NCBI RefSeq assembly: GCF_008329585.1
Contig: NZ_NPKP01000001.1
Location: forward strand, 558,001 to 622,000
DNA from: Mycolicibacterium sp. P9-22
GTDB taxonomy: Bacteria; Actinomycetota; Actinomycetes; Mycobacteriales; Mycobacteriaceae
Length of the DNA: 64,000 nt
Direction of reading: 5' to 3'
A program made the translations under genes and the position numbers. This document shows, in pieces, positions 43,910 through 53,383 of this stretch. Position 1 is the stretch's first letter; each line of letters begins with the position of its first letter. The notes under the pieces were generated by a model that saw only the letters and a program-made list of their open reading frames with translations, had not been told where the DNA came from and did no database searches.

Positions 43910-44950
43910 GTGACGCCCCGCGAGACGACCGCTGGCCCGATTTCCGGACCGGTACGAAGCAGCATCACTGTTCCGCCCGACAGCATCGTGGGCCTGCTGG
44001 GTTCGGCCGATGAGAACCTGCGTGCCCTCGAAGAGCTGCTCACCGCCGATATCCACGTGCGCGGCAATGCCGTCACGTTCAGCGGCGAACCCGCCGATGT
44101 GGCACTGGCCGAGCGCGTCGTCACCGAACTGACCGCGGTGATCTCCCGGGGCCAGCCGCTCAACCCCGATGCCGTGCGGCACAGCGTGTCGATGCTGACC
44201 GGCGCCGACGACGCCTCGCCGGCCGAGGTGCTCACCCTGGACATCCTGTCCCGGCGCGGTAAGACCATCCGGCCCAAGACGCTCAACCAGAAGCACTACG
44301 TCGACGCCATCGATGCGCACACCATCGTCTTCGGGATCGGCCCGGCCGGCACCGGCAAGACCTACCTGGCGATGGCCAAGGCCGTGCACGCGCTGCAGAC
44401 CAAACAGGTCAACCGGATCATCCTGACTCGCCCCGCGGTGGAGGCCGGTGAGCGCCTCGGCTTTCTGCCCGGCACGCTGACCGAGAAGATCGACCCCTAC
44501 CTGCGCCCGCTGTATGACGCATTGCACGACATGATGGATCCCGCCGCCATCCCGAACCTGCTGGCCGCCGGCGTGATCGAGGTGGCGCCGCTGGCATTCA
44601 TGCGTGGCCGCTCGCTCAATGACGCGTTCATCATCCTGGACGAGGCACAGAACACCACGCCCGAGCAGATGAAGATGTTCCTGACGCGGCTGGGGTTCAA
44701 CTCCAAGATGGTGGTCACCGGTGACGTCACCCAGGTCGACCTGCCCGGCGGCGCGCGCTCGGGTCTGCGCGCGGCCAGCGACATCCTCGACGGCATCGAC
44801 GATATCCACTTCTCCGAGCTCACCAGCGCCGATGTGGTCCGCCACCGGCTGGTCTCGCAGATCGTGGACGCCTACTCGAGGCATGAGGCGCAGCCCGAAC
44901 TGATCAACCGAGCACAGCGCCGGTCCTCTGGTGGGCGTTCGCGCAGATGA
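43910..44950 (+). CDS. phoH: PhoH-like ATPase
   Basis: A 346-residue cytoplasmic ATPase. A KH-like N-terminal part (residues about 20-100) is followed by the PhoH domain with Walker A GPAGTGKT, Walker B-like [19 protein letters not shown] and [14 protein letters not shown]. PhoH proteins are linked to RNA metabolism and here, as in most bacteria, the gene sits next to ybeY, which matures 16S rRNA. Start GTG 43910. The stop overlaps the ybeY ATG (ATGA). Confidence 0.92.
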   Translation: MTPRETTAGPISGPVRSSITVPPDSIVGLLGSADENLRALEELLTADIHVRGNAVTFSGEPADVALAERVVTELTAVISRGQPLNPDAVRHSVSMLTGADDASPAEVLTLDILSRRGKTIRPKTLNQKHYVDAIDAHTIVFGIGPAGTGKTYLAMAKAVHALQTKQVNRIILTRPAVEAGERLGFLPGTLTEKIDPYLRPLYDALHDMMDPAAIPNLLAAGVIEVAPLAFMRGRSLNDAFIILDEAQNTTPEQMKMFLTRLGFNSKMVVTGDVTQVDLPGGARSGLRAASDILDGIDDIHFSELTSADVVRHRLVSQIVDAYSRHEAQPELINRAQRRSSGGRSRR

Positions 44951-45483
44951 GCATCGAGGTCTCCAACGAGTCGGGGATGGACGTCTCCGAACAGGAACTG
45001 GTCAGCGTGGCGAAGTTCGTCATCGCGCAGATGGACGTCAACCCGGCGGCCGAGCTGTCCATGGTGCTGCTGGACACCGCGGCGATGGCCGACCTGCACG
45101 TGCGCTGGATGGACCTGCCCGGGCCCACCGACGTGATGAGTTTCCCGATGGACGAGTTGGAGCCCGGGGGACGCCCCGATGCGGCCGACCCTGGACCGTC
45201 CATGCTCGGGGACATCGTGCTGTGCCCGGAGTTCGCGGCCGTTCAGGCCGAGAAGGCCGGGCATTCGCTCGGACAGGAACTGGCCCTGCTCACCGTGCAC
45301 GGCGTGCTGCACCTGCTGGGCTATGACCATGCCGAACCCGATGAGGAGAAGGAGATGTTCGCCCTGCAGCGCCGCCTCCTCGAGGAATGGGTGGCCGACC
45401 AAGTCGAGTCCTACCGCCAGGATCTGCAGAACGAGAAGGATCGCCGGCTGCTGGACAAGTCGCGATATTTCGACCAGCAGTGA
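44947..45483 (+). CDS. ybeY: Endoribonuclease YbeY
   Basis: A 178-residue metal-dependent endoribonuclease for 16S rRNA 3-prime maturation and ribosome quality control. The zinc motif HxxxHxxGxDH is seen in [20 protein letters not shown] (about residues 118-137). [16 protein letters not shown] is the conserved upstream loop. It overlaps phoH by 4 nt and the next gene by 4 nt (GTGA). It is somewhat longer at the C-terminus than enteric YbeY. Confidence 0.95.
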   Translation: MSIEVSNESGMDVSEQELVSVAKFVIAQMDVNPAAELSMVLLDTAAMADLHVRWMDLPGPTDVMSFPMDELEPGGRPDAADPGPSMLGDIVLCPEFAAVQAEKAGHSLGQELALLTVHGVLHLLGYDHAEPDEEKEMFALQRRLLEEWVADQVESYRQDLQNEKDRRLLDKSRYFDQQ

Positions 45484-46766
45484 CCGGCCTCGCCCCGCTG
45501 CTCGGCGCAGTACTGCTCATCGGACTCGGTGGGCTCTTCGCGGCTGTGGACGCCGCGATCAGCACCGCCTCGCTGGCCCGCGTCGAGGAGATGGTCCGCG
45601 ATGAGCGCCCCGGTGCCATCCGGCTGGCCCGCGTGCTGGCCGACCGTCCCCGCTACATCAATCTCGTGGTGCTGCTGCGTATCACGTGCGAGGTGAGCGC
45701 CACCGTCCTCTTGGTGTCCTATCTGGACGGCTATCTGGGCGTGGCCTGGGGCCTGTTCGCCGCGGCGGCGACCATGGTGGTGGTCAGCTTCGTGGTCATC
45801 GGTGTCGGTCCGCGGACCGTCGGCCGGCAGAACGCGTACACCATCGCATTGGCGGCAGCCCTTCCGCTGCACGCCATCTCGGTGCTGCTGACACCGATCA
45901 GCCGGCTGCTGGTGCTCATCGGTAACGCGCTGACGCCGGGGCGGGGCTTCCGCAACGGGCCGTTCGCCTCGGAGATCGAGCTGCGCGAGGTCGTCGATCT
46001 GGCCCAGCAGCGCGGCGTGGTGGCCGACGATGAGCGGCGGATGATCCAGTCCGTCTTCGAACTCGGCGACACCCCGGCGCGTGAGGTGATGGTGCCGCGC
46101 ACCGAGATGGTGTGGATCGAATCCGACAAGACCGCTGCGCAGGCGCTGTCGCTGGCCGTGCGCAGCGGGCATTCCCGGCTGCCGGTGATCGGTGAGAACG
46201 TCGACGACGTCGTCGGGGTCGTCTATCTCAAGGACCTGGTGGCCCAGACCCGCACCGAAAACGGGCGCACCGACGCCCGCGTCGGCGAGTTGATGCGTCC
46301 GGCGGTGTTCGTGCCGGACTCCAAACCCCTGGACACGCTGCTGCGCGAGATGCAGCGCGACCGCAAGCACATGGCCCTGCTGGTCGACGAGTACGGCGCC
46401 ATCGCCGGGCTGGTCACCATCGAGGACGTGCTGGAGGAGATCGTCGGCGAGATCAACGACGAGTATGACGCCGACGAGGTCGCGCCGTGGGAGGTGCTGG
46501 GGTCCAACCGGTTCCGGGTGTCCACCAGGTTGCCCATCGAGGATCTGACCGAACTGTACGAGGACCTGGACGTCGGGGAGGACCTGGAGGTCGACACCGT
46601 GGGCGGGTTGCTCGCGCACGAACTGGGCCGGGTGCCGCTGCCCGGCGCCCAGGTCAGCTGGAACGGATTGCGGTTGCGGGCCGAAGGCGGCCCGGACCAT
46701 CGCGGACGGGTGCGGATCGGCACGGTGCTGATCGCCCCGGAAGCGCCACCGGAGGAGGAGAAGTGA
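45480..46766 (+). CDS. CorC/HlyC-type membrane protein with DUF21 and CBS domains
   Basis: A 428-residue membrane protein. An N-terminal DUF21 region has about four helices ([40 protein letters not shown] and others). Two CBS domains follow ([45 protein letters not shown]) and then a CorC-type C-terminal domain. Relatives act in magnesium or other cation transport and resistance. GTG 45480 overlaps the ybeY stop; the next gene overlaps by 4 nt. Equivalent to Rv2366c. Confidence 0.9.
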   Translation: MTGLAPLLGAVLLIGLGGLFAAVDAAISTASLARVEEMVRDERPGAIRLARVLADRPRYINLVVLLRITCEVSATVLLVSYLDGYLGVAWGLFAAAATMVVVSFVVIGVGPRTVGRQNAYTIALAAALPLHAISVLLTPISRLLVLIGNALTPGRGFRNGPFASEIELREVVDLAQQRGVVADDERRMIQSVFELGDTPAREVMVPRTEMVWIESDKTAAQALSLAVRSGHSRLPVIGENVDDVVGVVYLKDLVAQTRTENGRTDARVGELMRPAVFVPDSKPLDTLLREMQRDRKHMALLVDEYGAIAGLVTIEDVLEEIVGEINDEYDADEVAPWEVLGSNRFRVSTRLPIEDLTELYEDLDVGEDLEVDTVGGLLAHELGRVPLPGAQVSWNGLRLRAEGGPDHRGRVRIGTVLIAPEAPPEEEK

Positions 46767-47089
46767 CCGGTCTCGACGTCGAGGACGACAAGCTGGTGGT
46801 GCTGGCCCGCGGAGCGATGGGCCGCGCCGAGGCCGCCCAGGGTGCCGCGGTACGGGACCTGGACGGACGCACCTATGCCGGTGCGCCCGTGCGGCTCTCG
46901 GCACTGAGCCTGACCGCGCTGCAGGCGGCGGTGGCCGCCGCGGTGTCCAGCGGCGCGGCGGGTCTGGAGGCGGCGGTGCTGGTCGGCGGATCGTCGGAGG
47001 ACCCCGGCATCGGCGCGGTGGCCGAGTTGTCCCCGACGGCGACGGTGATCGTCACCGACCGTGCCGGTAAGCCGGTGGAGCACCCATGA
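46763..47089 (+). CDS. Small cytidine-deaminase-like protein (Rv2365c-like)
   Basis: A 108-residue protein starting at GTG 46763, which overlaps the previous stop (GTGA). It resembles the shortened cytidine-deaminase-fold proteins encoded before era in mycobacteria: [20 protein letters not shown] and [20 protein letters not shown]. The zinc-binding H/CxE and PCxxC motifs of active deaminases are not present, so catalysis is doubtful. Its stop overlaps the era ATG. Confidence 0.7.
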   Translation: MTGLDVEDDKLVVLARGAMGRAEAAQGAAVRDLDGRTYAGAPVRLSALSLTALQAAVAAAVSSGAAGLEAAVLVGGSSEDPGIGAVAELSPTATVIVTDRAGKPVEHP

Positions 47090-47988
47090 GCGACGAATTC
47101 CGGTCCGGTTTCGTGTGTTTCGTCGGCCGGCCCAACACCGGCAAGTCGACCCTGACCAACGCGCTGGTCGGCGAGAAGGTGGCCATCACCTCGAACCGGC
47201 CGCAGACCACCAGGCACACCATCCGCGGCATCGTGCACCGCGAGGACTTCCAGATCATCCTCGTCGACACCCCGGGTCTGCACCGGCCGCGCACCCTGCT
47301 CGGCGAGCGGCTCAACGAATTGGTCAAGGGCACCTACTCCGACGTCGATGTCATCGGACTGTGCCTGCCCGCCGATGAGGCGATCGGGCCGGGCGACCGG
47401 TGGATCTACGAGCAGATCCGCGCCGTGGCGCCCAGGACCACGCTGATCGTGATCGTGACCAAGATCGACAAGGTGCCCAGGGACAAGGTGGCCGCCCAGC
47501 TGATGGCCGTCAGCCAATTGGTCGGGGACACAGCCGAGATCGTGCCGGTGTCGGCGACCAAGGGGGAGCAGCTCGATGTGCTGACCGAGGTCCTGGTGAG
47601 CAAGCTGCCGCCGGGGCCGGCGTTCTACCCCGATGGCGAACTCACCGACGAGCCGGAGCAGGTGCTCATGGCCGAGTTCATCCGCGAGGCCGCGCTCGAA
47701 GGCGTCCGCGACGAGCTACCGCACTCGCTGGCCGTCGTCATCGACGAGGTGACCCCGCGCGAGGGACGCGACGACCTCATCGATGTGCACGCCATCGTCT
47801 ACGTCGAACGCGACAGCCAGAAGGGCATCGTGATCGGCAAGGGTGGAGCCCGGTTGCGTGAGGTGGGCACCGCGGCCCGCACCCAGATCGAGAAGCTGCT
47901 GGGCACCAAGGTGTATCTGACGTTGCAGGTCAAGATCGCCAAGAACTGGCAGCGCGACCCGAAACAGCTGCGGCGACTGGGCTTTTAA
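47086..47988 (+). CDS. era: GTPase Era
   Basis: A 300-residue GTPase needed for 30S assembly. G1 is GRPNTGKST (14-22), G3 is DTPG (61-64), G4 is TKID (in IVIVTKIDKVP), and the C-terminal KH RNA-binding domain includes GIVIGKGGARLREVG. It is the last gene of the overlapping phoH-ybeY-corC-like-cdd-like-era unit. Its TAA overlaps that of the convergent CAP gene by 4 nt (TTAA). Confidence 0.96.
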   Translation: MSDEFRSGFVCFVGRPNTGKSTLTNALVGEKVAITSNRPQTTRHTIRGIVHREDFQIILVDTPGLHRPRTLLGERLNELVKGTYSDVDVIGLCLPADEAIGPGDRWIYEQIRAVAPRTTLIVIVTKIDKVPRDKVAAQLMAVSQLVGDTAEIVPVSATKGEQLDVLTEVLVSKLPPGPAFYPDGELTDEPEQVLMAEFIREAALEGVRDELPHSLAVVIDEVTPREGRDDLIDVHAIVYVERDSQKGIVIGKGGARLREVGTAARTQIEKLLGTKVYLTLQVKIAKNWQRDPKQLRRLGF

Positions 47989-48533
47989 GGCGTCCAGCCC
48001 GGGACCTGGCCGAAATCCCGGATATCGGACGGGACCGGCGGGGCGCCGTCACCCTTGCCGTACACCGCGACCACCACGGTGCGGTCGAAGACGCTCTCCG
48101 ACCAGACCCCGATGTGCACATTCGAGCAGTCGGCCATGATCGCGTAGTAGTCCGGCCGGTGGTACCACTGGTTGATCAGCTCGATACCGCTGATCGCCAG
48201 CGCCGGGTTGATCGCCACCGTCTCAGCGACGGGTCCGGCATAGCCGGCATTGCGCGCCCGGTCGGCGACCGTGGTGCCGTCGGACCCGATATCGCCGTTG
48301 AGTGCCCGGTTGTTGAGCACATCGTTGGTGTGCCACTGCGCGGCGAGGCGCAGCTTCGGGTTGATCTTGATCTCGGTGTCGCAGCCGGCCTTGTGCTGCA
48401 CCGTGTACACATTGGCGACCACCCCGTCGTTCAGTCGCCGGTTGTCGGCGTTGGCGGTGGGTGCGGCCGATACCGCCGCGGCGGCGAAGGCGGCCACTGC
48501 GACGGCCGTCGCGCAACGGCGGGTGTTCGTCAT
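47985..48533 (-). CDS. Secreted CAP/SCP-domain protein
   Basis: A 182-residue exported protein. The signal peptide MTNTRRCATAVAVAAFAAAA... ends at TANA before DNRRLND. The mature part is a CAP domain of the bacterial type: LRLAAQWHTNDVLNNRALNG, NAGYAGPVAETVAIN, WYHRPDYYAIMADCSNVHIG and VVVAVYGKGD. Two mature Cys could pair. ATG 48533 is chosen since it begins right at the signal peptide; ATG 48545 adds 4 residues and would overlap the amidase stop. The biochemical role is unknown. Confidence 0.82.
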   Translation of the reverse strand: MTNTRRCATAVAVAAFAAAAVSAAPTANADNRRLNDGVVANVYTVQHKAGCDTEIKINPKLRLAAQWHTNDVLNNRALNGDIGSDGTTVADRARNAGYAGPVAETVAINPALAISGIELINQWYHRPDYYAIMADCSNVHIGVWSESVFDRTVVVAVYGKGDGAPPVPSDIRDFGQVPGWTP

Positions 48534-48544
48534 AGGGGGTGACA

Positions 48545-50002
48545 TTACGTCAGCCCGGGACTGTCCCACCAAGGATCCGGCTGCTTGGCCATCCAGCCGT
48601 TCACTCCTTCGAGCGCGGCGGCCAGTGAGATCAGCATGGGTTCGCTGTCGGCCGGACCCATCAGCTGCACGCCGATCGGCAACCCGTCGGAGGTGAATCC
48701 GGCCGGGATGTTGATCGACGGCCAACCCAGCAGATTCCACGGCCAGGTCACCGGGCAGGCGCGGATCATGGCCCGGTCGGTGGCCAGCGGCCCGCGGTCG
48801 TCGTACTCGCCGACCAGCGACGGGGGCTGTGCGGTGGTGGGGGCGAGTACCACATCGGCGATGTTGAAGATCCAGCCGACCCGGCGCTGGGCCTGCGCCT
48901 CGGCCGCCCGTGCCTTGCGCAGCGTGTGCTGCGAGAGCAACCAGCCGGTGCGGATATTGCTCACGGTGCGCTTATCCAGCGTGACGCCGGATCCCAGCTG
49001 TTGCTGCCACTGCATCAGGCCCGAGGTGGAGCGGGCCAGGAAGTTCCACGACATCCGCAGCCCGTAGTCCGGGTCGGCCTTGATGACGGTGTGCCCCAGC
49101 TGCCCGAGCTGATCGGCCACGCCCTGCAGTGCGGCGGCGATCTCGGGGTGCAGGGCGGAGCGGAAGAGATTGAACGGAAAGGCCGTGGACAACGCGACGC
49201 GCAGCGGGCCGGGGGCGCGGCCGACATGATCGGACACCTGCACCGGGGCCGGTTTGTGGAGATCGCCCTCGGCATTGCCGGAGGCGGCGTCGAGCACGAT
49301 GGCGGCATCGGTGACGGTTCGGGCCAGCACACCGTTGACGGTGATGCCGTTGAACGCCTCGGGCAGCGGCCAGGTGGAGATGCGTCCGCGCTGCGGTTTG
49401 ATCCCGACCAGATGTGTCCAGGCCGCCGGTATCCGGACGCTGCCCGCGCCGTCGGATCCGATCGCGGCGGTCACCAGACCGGCCGCCACCGCGGCGGCGC
49501 TGCCGCCGGAGGACCCACCCGGACTGTGTTCCCGTGACCACGGGTTACGCGTATGGCCGAATCCGGGGCCGCTGGTGAACGGCCACTGACCCAGTTCGCA
49601 GGTGTTGGTCTTGCCGACGATCACCGCACCGGCCGCCCGCAACCGTCGCACCACCTCGGCGTCGGCGGTCGCGACCGGGCGTTCGCCGTCGGTGCCGAAC
49701 CTGGTGGGTACCCCGGCCACGTCCACGTCGTCCTTGACCGCGATGGGGATTCCCAGTAGCGGAAGTTGTTGCCCGGCAGCGCGTTTGCGATCAGCTTCGG
49801 CAGCATCGGCCAATGCCTGCTCGGTGAGCACCACCCGGAAGGCATTCAGGGTCGGCTGGCTTCCCTCGATGGCTTTGAGGGACTTGCGTACCAGTTGGTC
49901 GGACGTCGTGGAGCCGCTCGCGAGCCGGTACTGCAATTGGGTGAGGGTGGGGAACTTCGGTGCGGGAACCATGCGGGTGGGCGTTTTCGGGGTGGGAACC
50001 AT
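48545..50002 (-). CDS. amiA2: Amidase-signature family amidase AmiA2
   Basis: A 485-residue amidase. Lys in PIAVKDDVDVAG, the [14 protein letters not shown] block and the nucleophile in DGAGSVRIPAAW make up the Lys-cisSer-Ser triad. The length and place between era and recO match M. tuberculosis amiA2 (Rv2363). ATG 50002 is chosen; the second Met (49972) follows a short repeat of VP-P-K. TATCCT (50018-50013) on the minus strand is a -10 placed for a nearly leaderless mRNA. The substrate is unknown. Confidence 0.88.
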   Translation of the reverse strand: MVPTPKTPTRMVPAPKFPTLTQLQYRLASGSTTSDQLVRKSLKAIEGSQPTLNAFRVVLTEQALADAAEADRKRAAGQQLPLLGIPIAVKDDVDVAGVPTRFGTDGERPVATADAEVVRRLRAAGAVIVGKTNTCELGQWPFTSGPGFGHTRNPWSREHSPGGSSGGSAAAVAAGLVTAAIGSDGAGSVRIPAAWTHLVGIKPQRGRISTWPLPEAFNGITVNGVLARTVTDAAIVLDAASGNAEGDLHKPAPVQVSDHVGRAPGPLRVALSTAFPFNLFRSALHPEIAAALQGVADQLGQLGHTVIKADPDYGLRMSWNFLARSTSGLMQWQQQLGSGVTLDKRTVSNIRTGWLLSQHTLRKARAAEAQAQRRVGWIFNIADVVLAPTTAQPPSLVGEYDDRGPLATDRAMIRACPVTWPWNLLGWPSINIPAGFTSDGLPIGVQLMGPADSEPMLISLAAALEGVNGWMAKQPDPWWDSPGLT

Positions 50003-50068
50003 ACTGAACTTGAGGATATCCGGCGTTGCGGTGCGGTCGTTGTCACCGCGCGGTGGGAGACTGTCCCG

Positions 50069-50944
50069 ATGCGGTTGTACCGGGATCGAGCAGTGGTGCT
50101 GCGCCAGCACAAGCTCGGCGAGGCCGACCGGATCGTGACCCTGCTCACCCGCGAGAACGGCGTGGTGCGCGCGGTGGCCAAGGGAGTGCGCCGCACCAGG
50201 AGCAAGTTCGGCGCGCGGCTGGAGCCATTCGCGCACATCGACGTTCAGCTACATCCGGGGCGCAATCTCGACATCGTCACCCAGGTGCAATCCATCGACG
50301 CGTTCGCCGTCGACATCGTCAGTGATTACGGCCGCTACACCTGCGCCTGCGCGGTGCTGGAGACCGCGGAGCGGCTCGCCGGGGAGGAACACGCCCCGGT
50401 GCCCGCGCTGCACGGGTTGACGGTGGCGGCGCTGCGGGCGGTGGCCGAGGGCCGCCGCCCCCGCGGACTGGTCCTCGATGCCTACCTGCTGCGGGCGATG
50501 GGGATCGCGGGCTGGGCGCCGGCCCTGACCGAATGCGCCCGGTGCGCGGCACCCGGTCCGCACCGGGCTTTCCACGTCGCCGCCGGTGGCAGCGTGTGTG
50601 TGCACTGCCGGCCGTCGGGCGCGGCAACCCCCGCGCAGGCGGTGATGGATCTGATGATCGCGCTGCACGACGGCGACTGGGAGTTCGCGCAAGCGTCCAC
50701 CTCATCGCATCGCAGCCAGGCCAGTGGCCTGGTCGCCGCGCATCTGCAGTGGCATCTGGAACGTCAACTGCGGACATTGCCACTGGTGGAGCGCCGTGAC
50801 GAGCGCATGCGCGAAGAGCACAAAGCCTATTTCCGGGTCGATACCGCGGCCGTTGAACGCGGCGCAGGGATGGTCGGGCAGGATATGCCCCATGGCTACC
50901 AAACGGGGCAAGACCACCTACCCGCAGCTGCCCCCGGCGCCTGA
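50069..50944 (+). CDS. recO: DNA repair protein RecO
   Basis: A 291-residue recombination mediator that loads RecA with RecR. The N-terminal OB fold starts [20 protein letters not shown]. The C-terminal half has the zinc-finger Cys pairs CARC and CVHC (in ECARCAAPG and [10 protein letters not shown]). The last 18 codons run into uppS in another frame, making the protein somewhat longer than typical mycobacterial RecO; the tail is Gly/His/Gln-rich and probably not structured. It is divergent from amiA2 over 66 bp. Confidence 0.92.
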   Translation: MRLYRDRAVVLRQHKLGEADRIVTLLTRENGVVRAVAKGVRRTRSKFGARLEPFAHIDVQLHPGRNLDIVTQVQSIDAFAVDIVSDYGRYTCACAVLETAERLAGEEHAPVPALHGLTVAALRAVAEGRRPRGLVLDAYLLRAMGIAGWAPALTECARCAAPGPHRAFHVAAGGSVCVHCRPSGAATPAQAVMDLMIALHDGDWEFAQASTSSHRSQASGLVAAHLQWHLERQLRTLPLVERRDERMREEHKAYFRVDTAAVERGAGMVGQDMPHGYQTGQDHLPAAAPGA

Positions 50945-51773
50945 GGACTACCCGGTTTTCCCGGACGTCTCGACGTGGCCGGTGGTGTTCCCGGAGCTGC
51001 CACCGCGCACCAACGGCAAGTTCTCCCGGCCGCCGCAGCACCCGTCGAAGGCAGCTGCTCCCCAGATTCCCGCCGACCAGGTGCCCAACCATGTCGCCGT
51101 CGTCATGGACGGAAACGGCCGGTGGGCCACCCAGCGCGGGCTGGGCCGCACCGAGGGGCACAAGATGGGTGAGGCTGTCCTCATCGACATCACCTGCGGC
51201 GCCATCGAACTGGGCATCAAGCACCTGAGCGTGTACGCGTTCTCCACCGAGAACTGGAAGCGCAGCACCGAAGAGGTGCGGTTCCTGATGGGCTTCAACC
51301 GCGAGGTGGTGCGGCGCCGCCGGGAGAACCTGGACGCCATGGGCGTCAACATGCGCTGGGTCGGTTCGCGGCCGCGGATGTGGAGCAGCGTCATCAAGGA
51401 GTTCGACATCGCCGAGCAGATGACCGTCGGCAATGACGTCATCACGGTCAACTATTGCGTCAACTACGGCGGGCGCACCGAGATCGTCGAGGCGGCACGG
51501 CAACTCGCCGACGAGGCGGTCGCGGGCAAGATCAATCCGAATCGCATCAGCGAGGCGTCGCTGGCCAAGCATCTGCACCGCCCCGACATCCCCGATGTCG
51601 ACCTCTTCATCCGGACCTCCGGGGAGCAGCGGGCCAGTAACTTCCTGATCTGGCAGGCGGCCTACGCCGAGTACGTCTTCCAGGACAAGCTCTGGCCCGA
51701 CTACGACCGCCGCGACCTGTGGGCGGCGTGCGAGGAGTACGTCAACCGCAACCGCCGGTTCGGGCGGGCATAG
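50892..51773 (+). CDS. uppS: Decaprenyl diphosphate synthase (cis-prenyltransferase)
   Basis: A 293-residue cis-prenyltransferase making the polyprenyl phosphate carrier for arabinogalactan and peptidoglycan. The FPP-site motif is [13 protein letters not shown] (about residues 72-84) with catalytic Asp; [13 protein letters not shown] and [16 protein letters not shown] with WPDY follow. The roughly 70-residue proline-rich N-terminal extension is typical of the mycobacterial enzyme Rv2361c. The start ATG 50892 overlaps recO by 53 nt. Confidence 0.94.
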   Translation: MATKRGKTTYPQLPPAPEDYPVFPDVSTWPVVFPELPPRTNGKFSRPPQHPSKAAAPQIPADQVPNHVAVVMDGNGRWATQRGLGRTEGHKMGEAVLIDITCGAIELGIKHLSVYAFSTENWKRSTEEVRFLMGFNREVVRRRRENLDAMGVNMRWVGSRPRMWSSVIKEFDIAEQMTVGNDVITVNYCVNYGGRTEIVEAARQLADEAVAGKINPNRISEASLAKHLHRPDIPDVDLFIRTSGEQRASNFLIWQAAYAEYVFQDKLWPDYDRRDLWAACEEYVNRNRRFGRA

Positions 51774-52156
51774 TGAACCTCACCGACCGGCTCGCGGCCA
51801 TCGCCGAGGCCTTGCTGACGGCCACCCGCGAGGACGACGGCGCGCTGACCGTGCACCACGACGGCACCTTCGCCTCGCTGCGGGTGGTGAGCGTGGGGGA
51901 GGGACTGGACATGGTGTCGCTCAACCAGGTGCTGGCCTGGGACCTGCCGCTCGACGATGAGCTGCGGGCCACCGTGTCCGGGCACACCCGCGGCACGCTG
52001 CTCGGCACGGTGTCGCTGGCCGAAAAGGACGAGACGTCCGCAGATGTGCTGCTGCGCTATAACTTTCCGGGCACGGGCCTGTCCGACGAGGCGCTGGGCA
52101 CCCTGATCATGATGGTGCTGTCCACCGGTGCCGACGTGCGGCGCACGCTGACGTGA
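51773..52156 (+). CDS. Conserved protein of unknown function (Rv2360c-like)
   Basis: A 127-residue cytoplasmic protein ([20 protein letters not shown]...). The alternating beta pattern VHHDGTFASLRVVSVGEGLD, MVSLNQVLAWDLP and VLLRYNFPG suggests a compact alpha/beta fold of the YbjN or type III chaperone sort, but no family can be named with confidence. GTG 51773 overlaps the uppS stop by 1 nt and the stop overlaps the NUDIX GTG, so it belongs to the recO-uppS unit. Confidence 0.75.
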   Translation: MNLTDRLAAIAEALLTATREDDGALTVHHDGTFASLRVVSVGEGLDMVSLNQVLAWDLPLDDELRATVSGHTRGTLLGTVSLAEKDETSADVLLRYNFPGTGLSDEALGTLIMMVLSTGADVRRTLT

Positions 52157-52551
52157 CTCCGGTGATCCGGATCGTCGCCGCGGTCGTGCTCGACGATCGC
52201 AACCACGTGCTGGTGGTCCGCAAGCGGGGCACGACGGCGTTCATGCAACCCGGTGGCAAGTTCGAACCGGGGGAGACGCCGGTGCAGGCGCTGCGCCGCG
52301 AGATCCGCGAAGAACTGGGCGCCGGCGTGGTGGAGGAATCCATCCGGTCGCTGGGCCATCACGACGCGGCGGCGGCCAATGAGCCCGGCCATCGCGTCGC
52401 GGCCGATCTGTTCCTCGTCCACCTCGACGGACCACCGCAACCGGGCGCCGAGATCGTGGAGATGGCGTGGGTGGATCCGCACTCGCCCGGCGATATCGAG
52501 CTCGCGCCGTTGACAGTCGGTGCGGTGCTGGAGTTCGTGCGCGTCAGCTGA
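52153..52551 (+). CDS. NUDIX hydrolase
   Basis: A 132-residue nucleoside diphosphate-type hydrolase. The NUDIX box GGKFEPGETPVQALRREI, continuing REELGAG, is complete (Gx5Ex7REUxEExGU). The substrate could be an oxidised nucleotide or another pyrophosphate. The GTG start overlaps the previous gene by 4 nt; the last 8 bp overlap the end of the convergent furB. It is not present at this place in M. tuberculosis as far as recalled. Confidence 0.9.
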   Translation: MTPVIRIVAAVVLDDRNHVLVVRKRGTTAFMQPGGKFEPGETPVQALRREIREELGAGVVEESIRSLGHHDAAAANEPGHRVAADLFLVHLDGPPQPGAEIVEMAWVDPHSPGDIELAPLTVGAVLEFVRVS

Positions 52552-52936
52552 CGGCGCACGAACTGCACACACCGAAGATCTCGATGGTGTGACTGACGTC
52601 GGTGAACCCGTGCTCGGCCGCCACCTGATCGGCCCACACCTCGGCGGCGCCGCCGTCCACCTCGACGGTGGCACCGCAGATCCGGCACACCAGGTGATGG
52701 TGGTGGTGCTCGGAGCACTGCCGGTAGACCGATTCCCCGGTGTCGGTGCGCAGGGTGTCGACCTGGCCGGCGGTGGCCATCGACTGCAGGGTGCGGTACA
52801 CGGTGGTCAGGCCGATGCCCTCGCCGCGCTTGCGCAGTTCGTCGTGCAGTTCCTGCGCGGACCGGAAGTCCGCGACGTCATCGAGCAGCGCGGAGATGGC
52901 CGCGCGCTGCTTGGTCGCGCGCACCACGGGCGTCAT
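52544..52936 (-). CDS. furB: Zinc uptake regulator FurB (Zur)
   Basis: A 130-residue Fur-family repressor of zinc uptake and alternative ribosomal protein genes. The winged helix runs through RATKQRAAISALLDDVADFR and GIGLTTVYRTLQSMATAG. Metal ligands lie in CSEHHHHHLVCRICG and the C-terminal CSSC; the CxxC pairs bind structural zinc. The ATG overlaps the smtB stop (ATGA), so the two zinc regulators are co-transcribed and co-translated as in M. tuberculosis Rv2358-Rv2359. Confidence 0.94.
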   Translation of the reverse strand: MTPVVRATKQRAAISALLDDVADFRSAQELHDELRKRGEGIGLTTVYRTLQSMATAGQVDTLRTDTGESVYRQCSEHHHHHLVCRICGATVEVDGGAAEVWADQVAAEHGFTDVSHTIEIFGVCSSCAVS

Positions 52937-53286
52937 GCGTGGTCCTCGGCGGCATGGGTGACGGCCGCCACCACGATCTCGGCCAGATGATGATCGACGA
53001 GGCGGTACATGACTTCGCGGCCACTGCGCTCCCCGGCCACCACGCCGGCGGACTTGAGGATGCGCAGGTGCTGGCTGACCAGCGGCTGGGGCACATCCAG
53101 CGCGTCGACGAGTTCGTGCACGCAGCGCTGGGATTCGCGTAATTGCAGCACGATCGCGATGCGCAGCGGGGCGGCCAGTGCGCGCAGCAGGTCCCCGGTG
53201 ATGTCCAGGATCTCGCGCGACGGTAGCTCCGGGAACGGCGCGCCGATATGCACGTGCTCGTGGCCGGTAGTGGAAACGGTTTTCAT
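52933..53286 (-). CDS. smtB: ArsR/SmtB-family zinc-sensing repressor
   Basis: A 117-residue repressor released from DNA by zinc. The helix-turn-helix is LDVPQPLVSQHLRILKSAG, followed by the wing EVMYRLVDHHLAEIVVA. The C-terminal helix has DHHLAEIVVAAVTHAAEDH, with the His/Asp ligands of the alpha-5 metal site. The N-terminal HEHVHIG adds His residues. It is the first gene of the smtB-furB unit; a promoter with an operator in the spacer lies directly upstream. Confidence 0.94.
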   Translation of the reverse strand: MKTVSTTGHEHVHIGAPFPELPSREILDITGDLLRALAAPLRIAIVLQLRESQRCVHELVDALDVPQPLVSQHLRILKSAGVVAGERSGREVMYRLVDHHLAEIVVAAVTHAAEDHA

Positions 53287-53295
53287 TATGGAGCC

Positions 53296-53323
53296 AGATT
53301 ACATGCACGTCTGCGCATGTCAA
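53296..53323 (-). promoter_or_regulatory. smtB-furB promoter with inverted-repeat operator
   Basis: On the minus strand TTGACA (53323-53318) and TAATCT (53301-53296) are spaced by 16 bp, a near-ideal promoter giving a start 1-3 nt before the smtB ATG. ACATGC and GCATGT (53301-53306 and 53315-53320) form a perfect 6-8-6 inverted repeat spanning the spacer. This is the expected position for SmtB autorepression. Confidence 0.65.
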
Positions 53324-53368
53324 TGTTTTGTCGGGGACGCCGCGGCGTGAGTGTCGCGATCCCATCGC

Positions 53369-53383
53369 TACGCTGTTGACCCG
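53369..53383 (+). promoter_or_regulatory. -10 element for a leaderless glyS mRNA
   Basis: TACGCT at 53369-53374 fits TANNNT and ends 8 nt before the GTG of glyS, so the mRNA would be leaderless. It is divergent from the smtB promoter 50-70 bp away. Confidence 0.45.
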
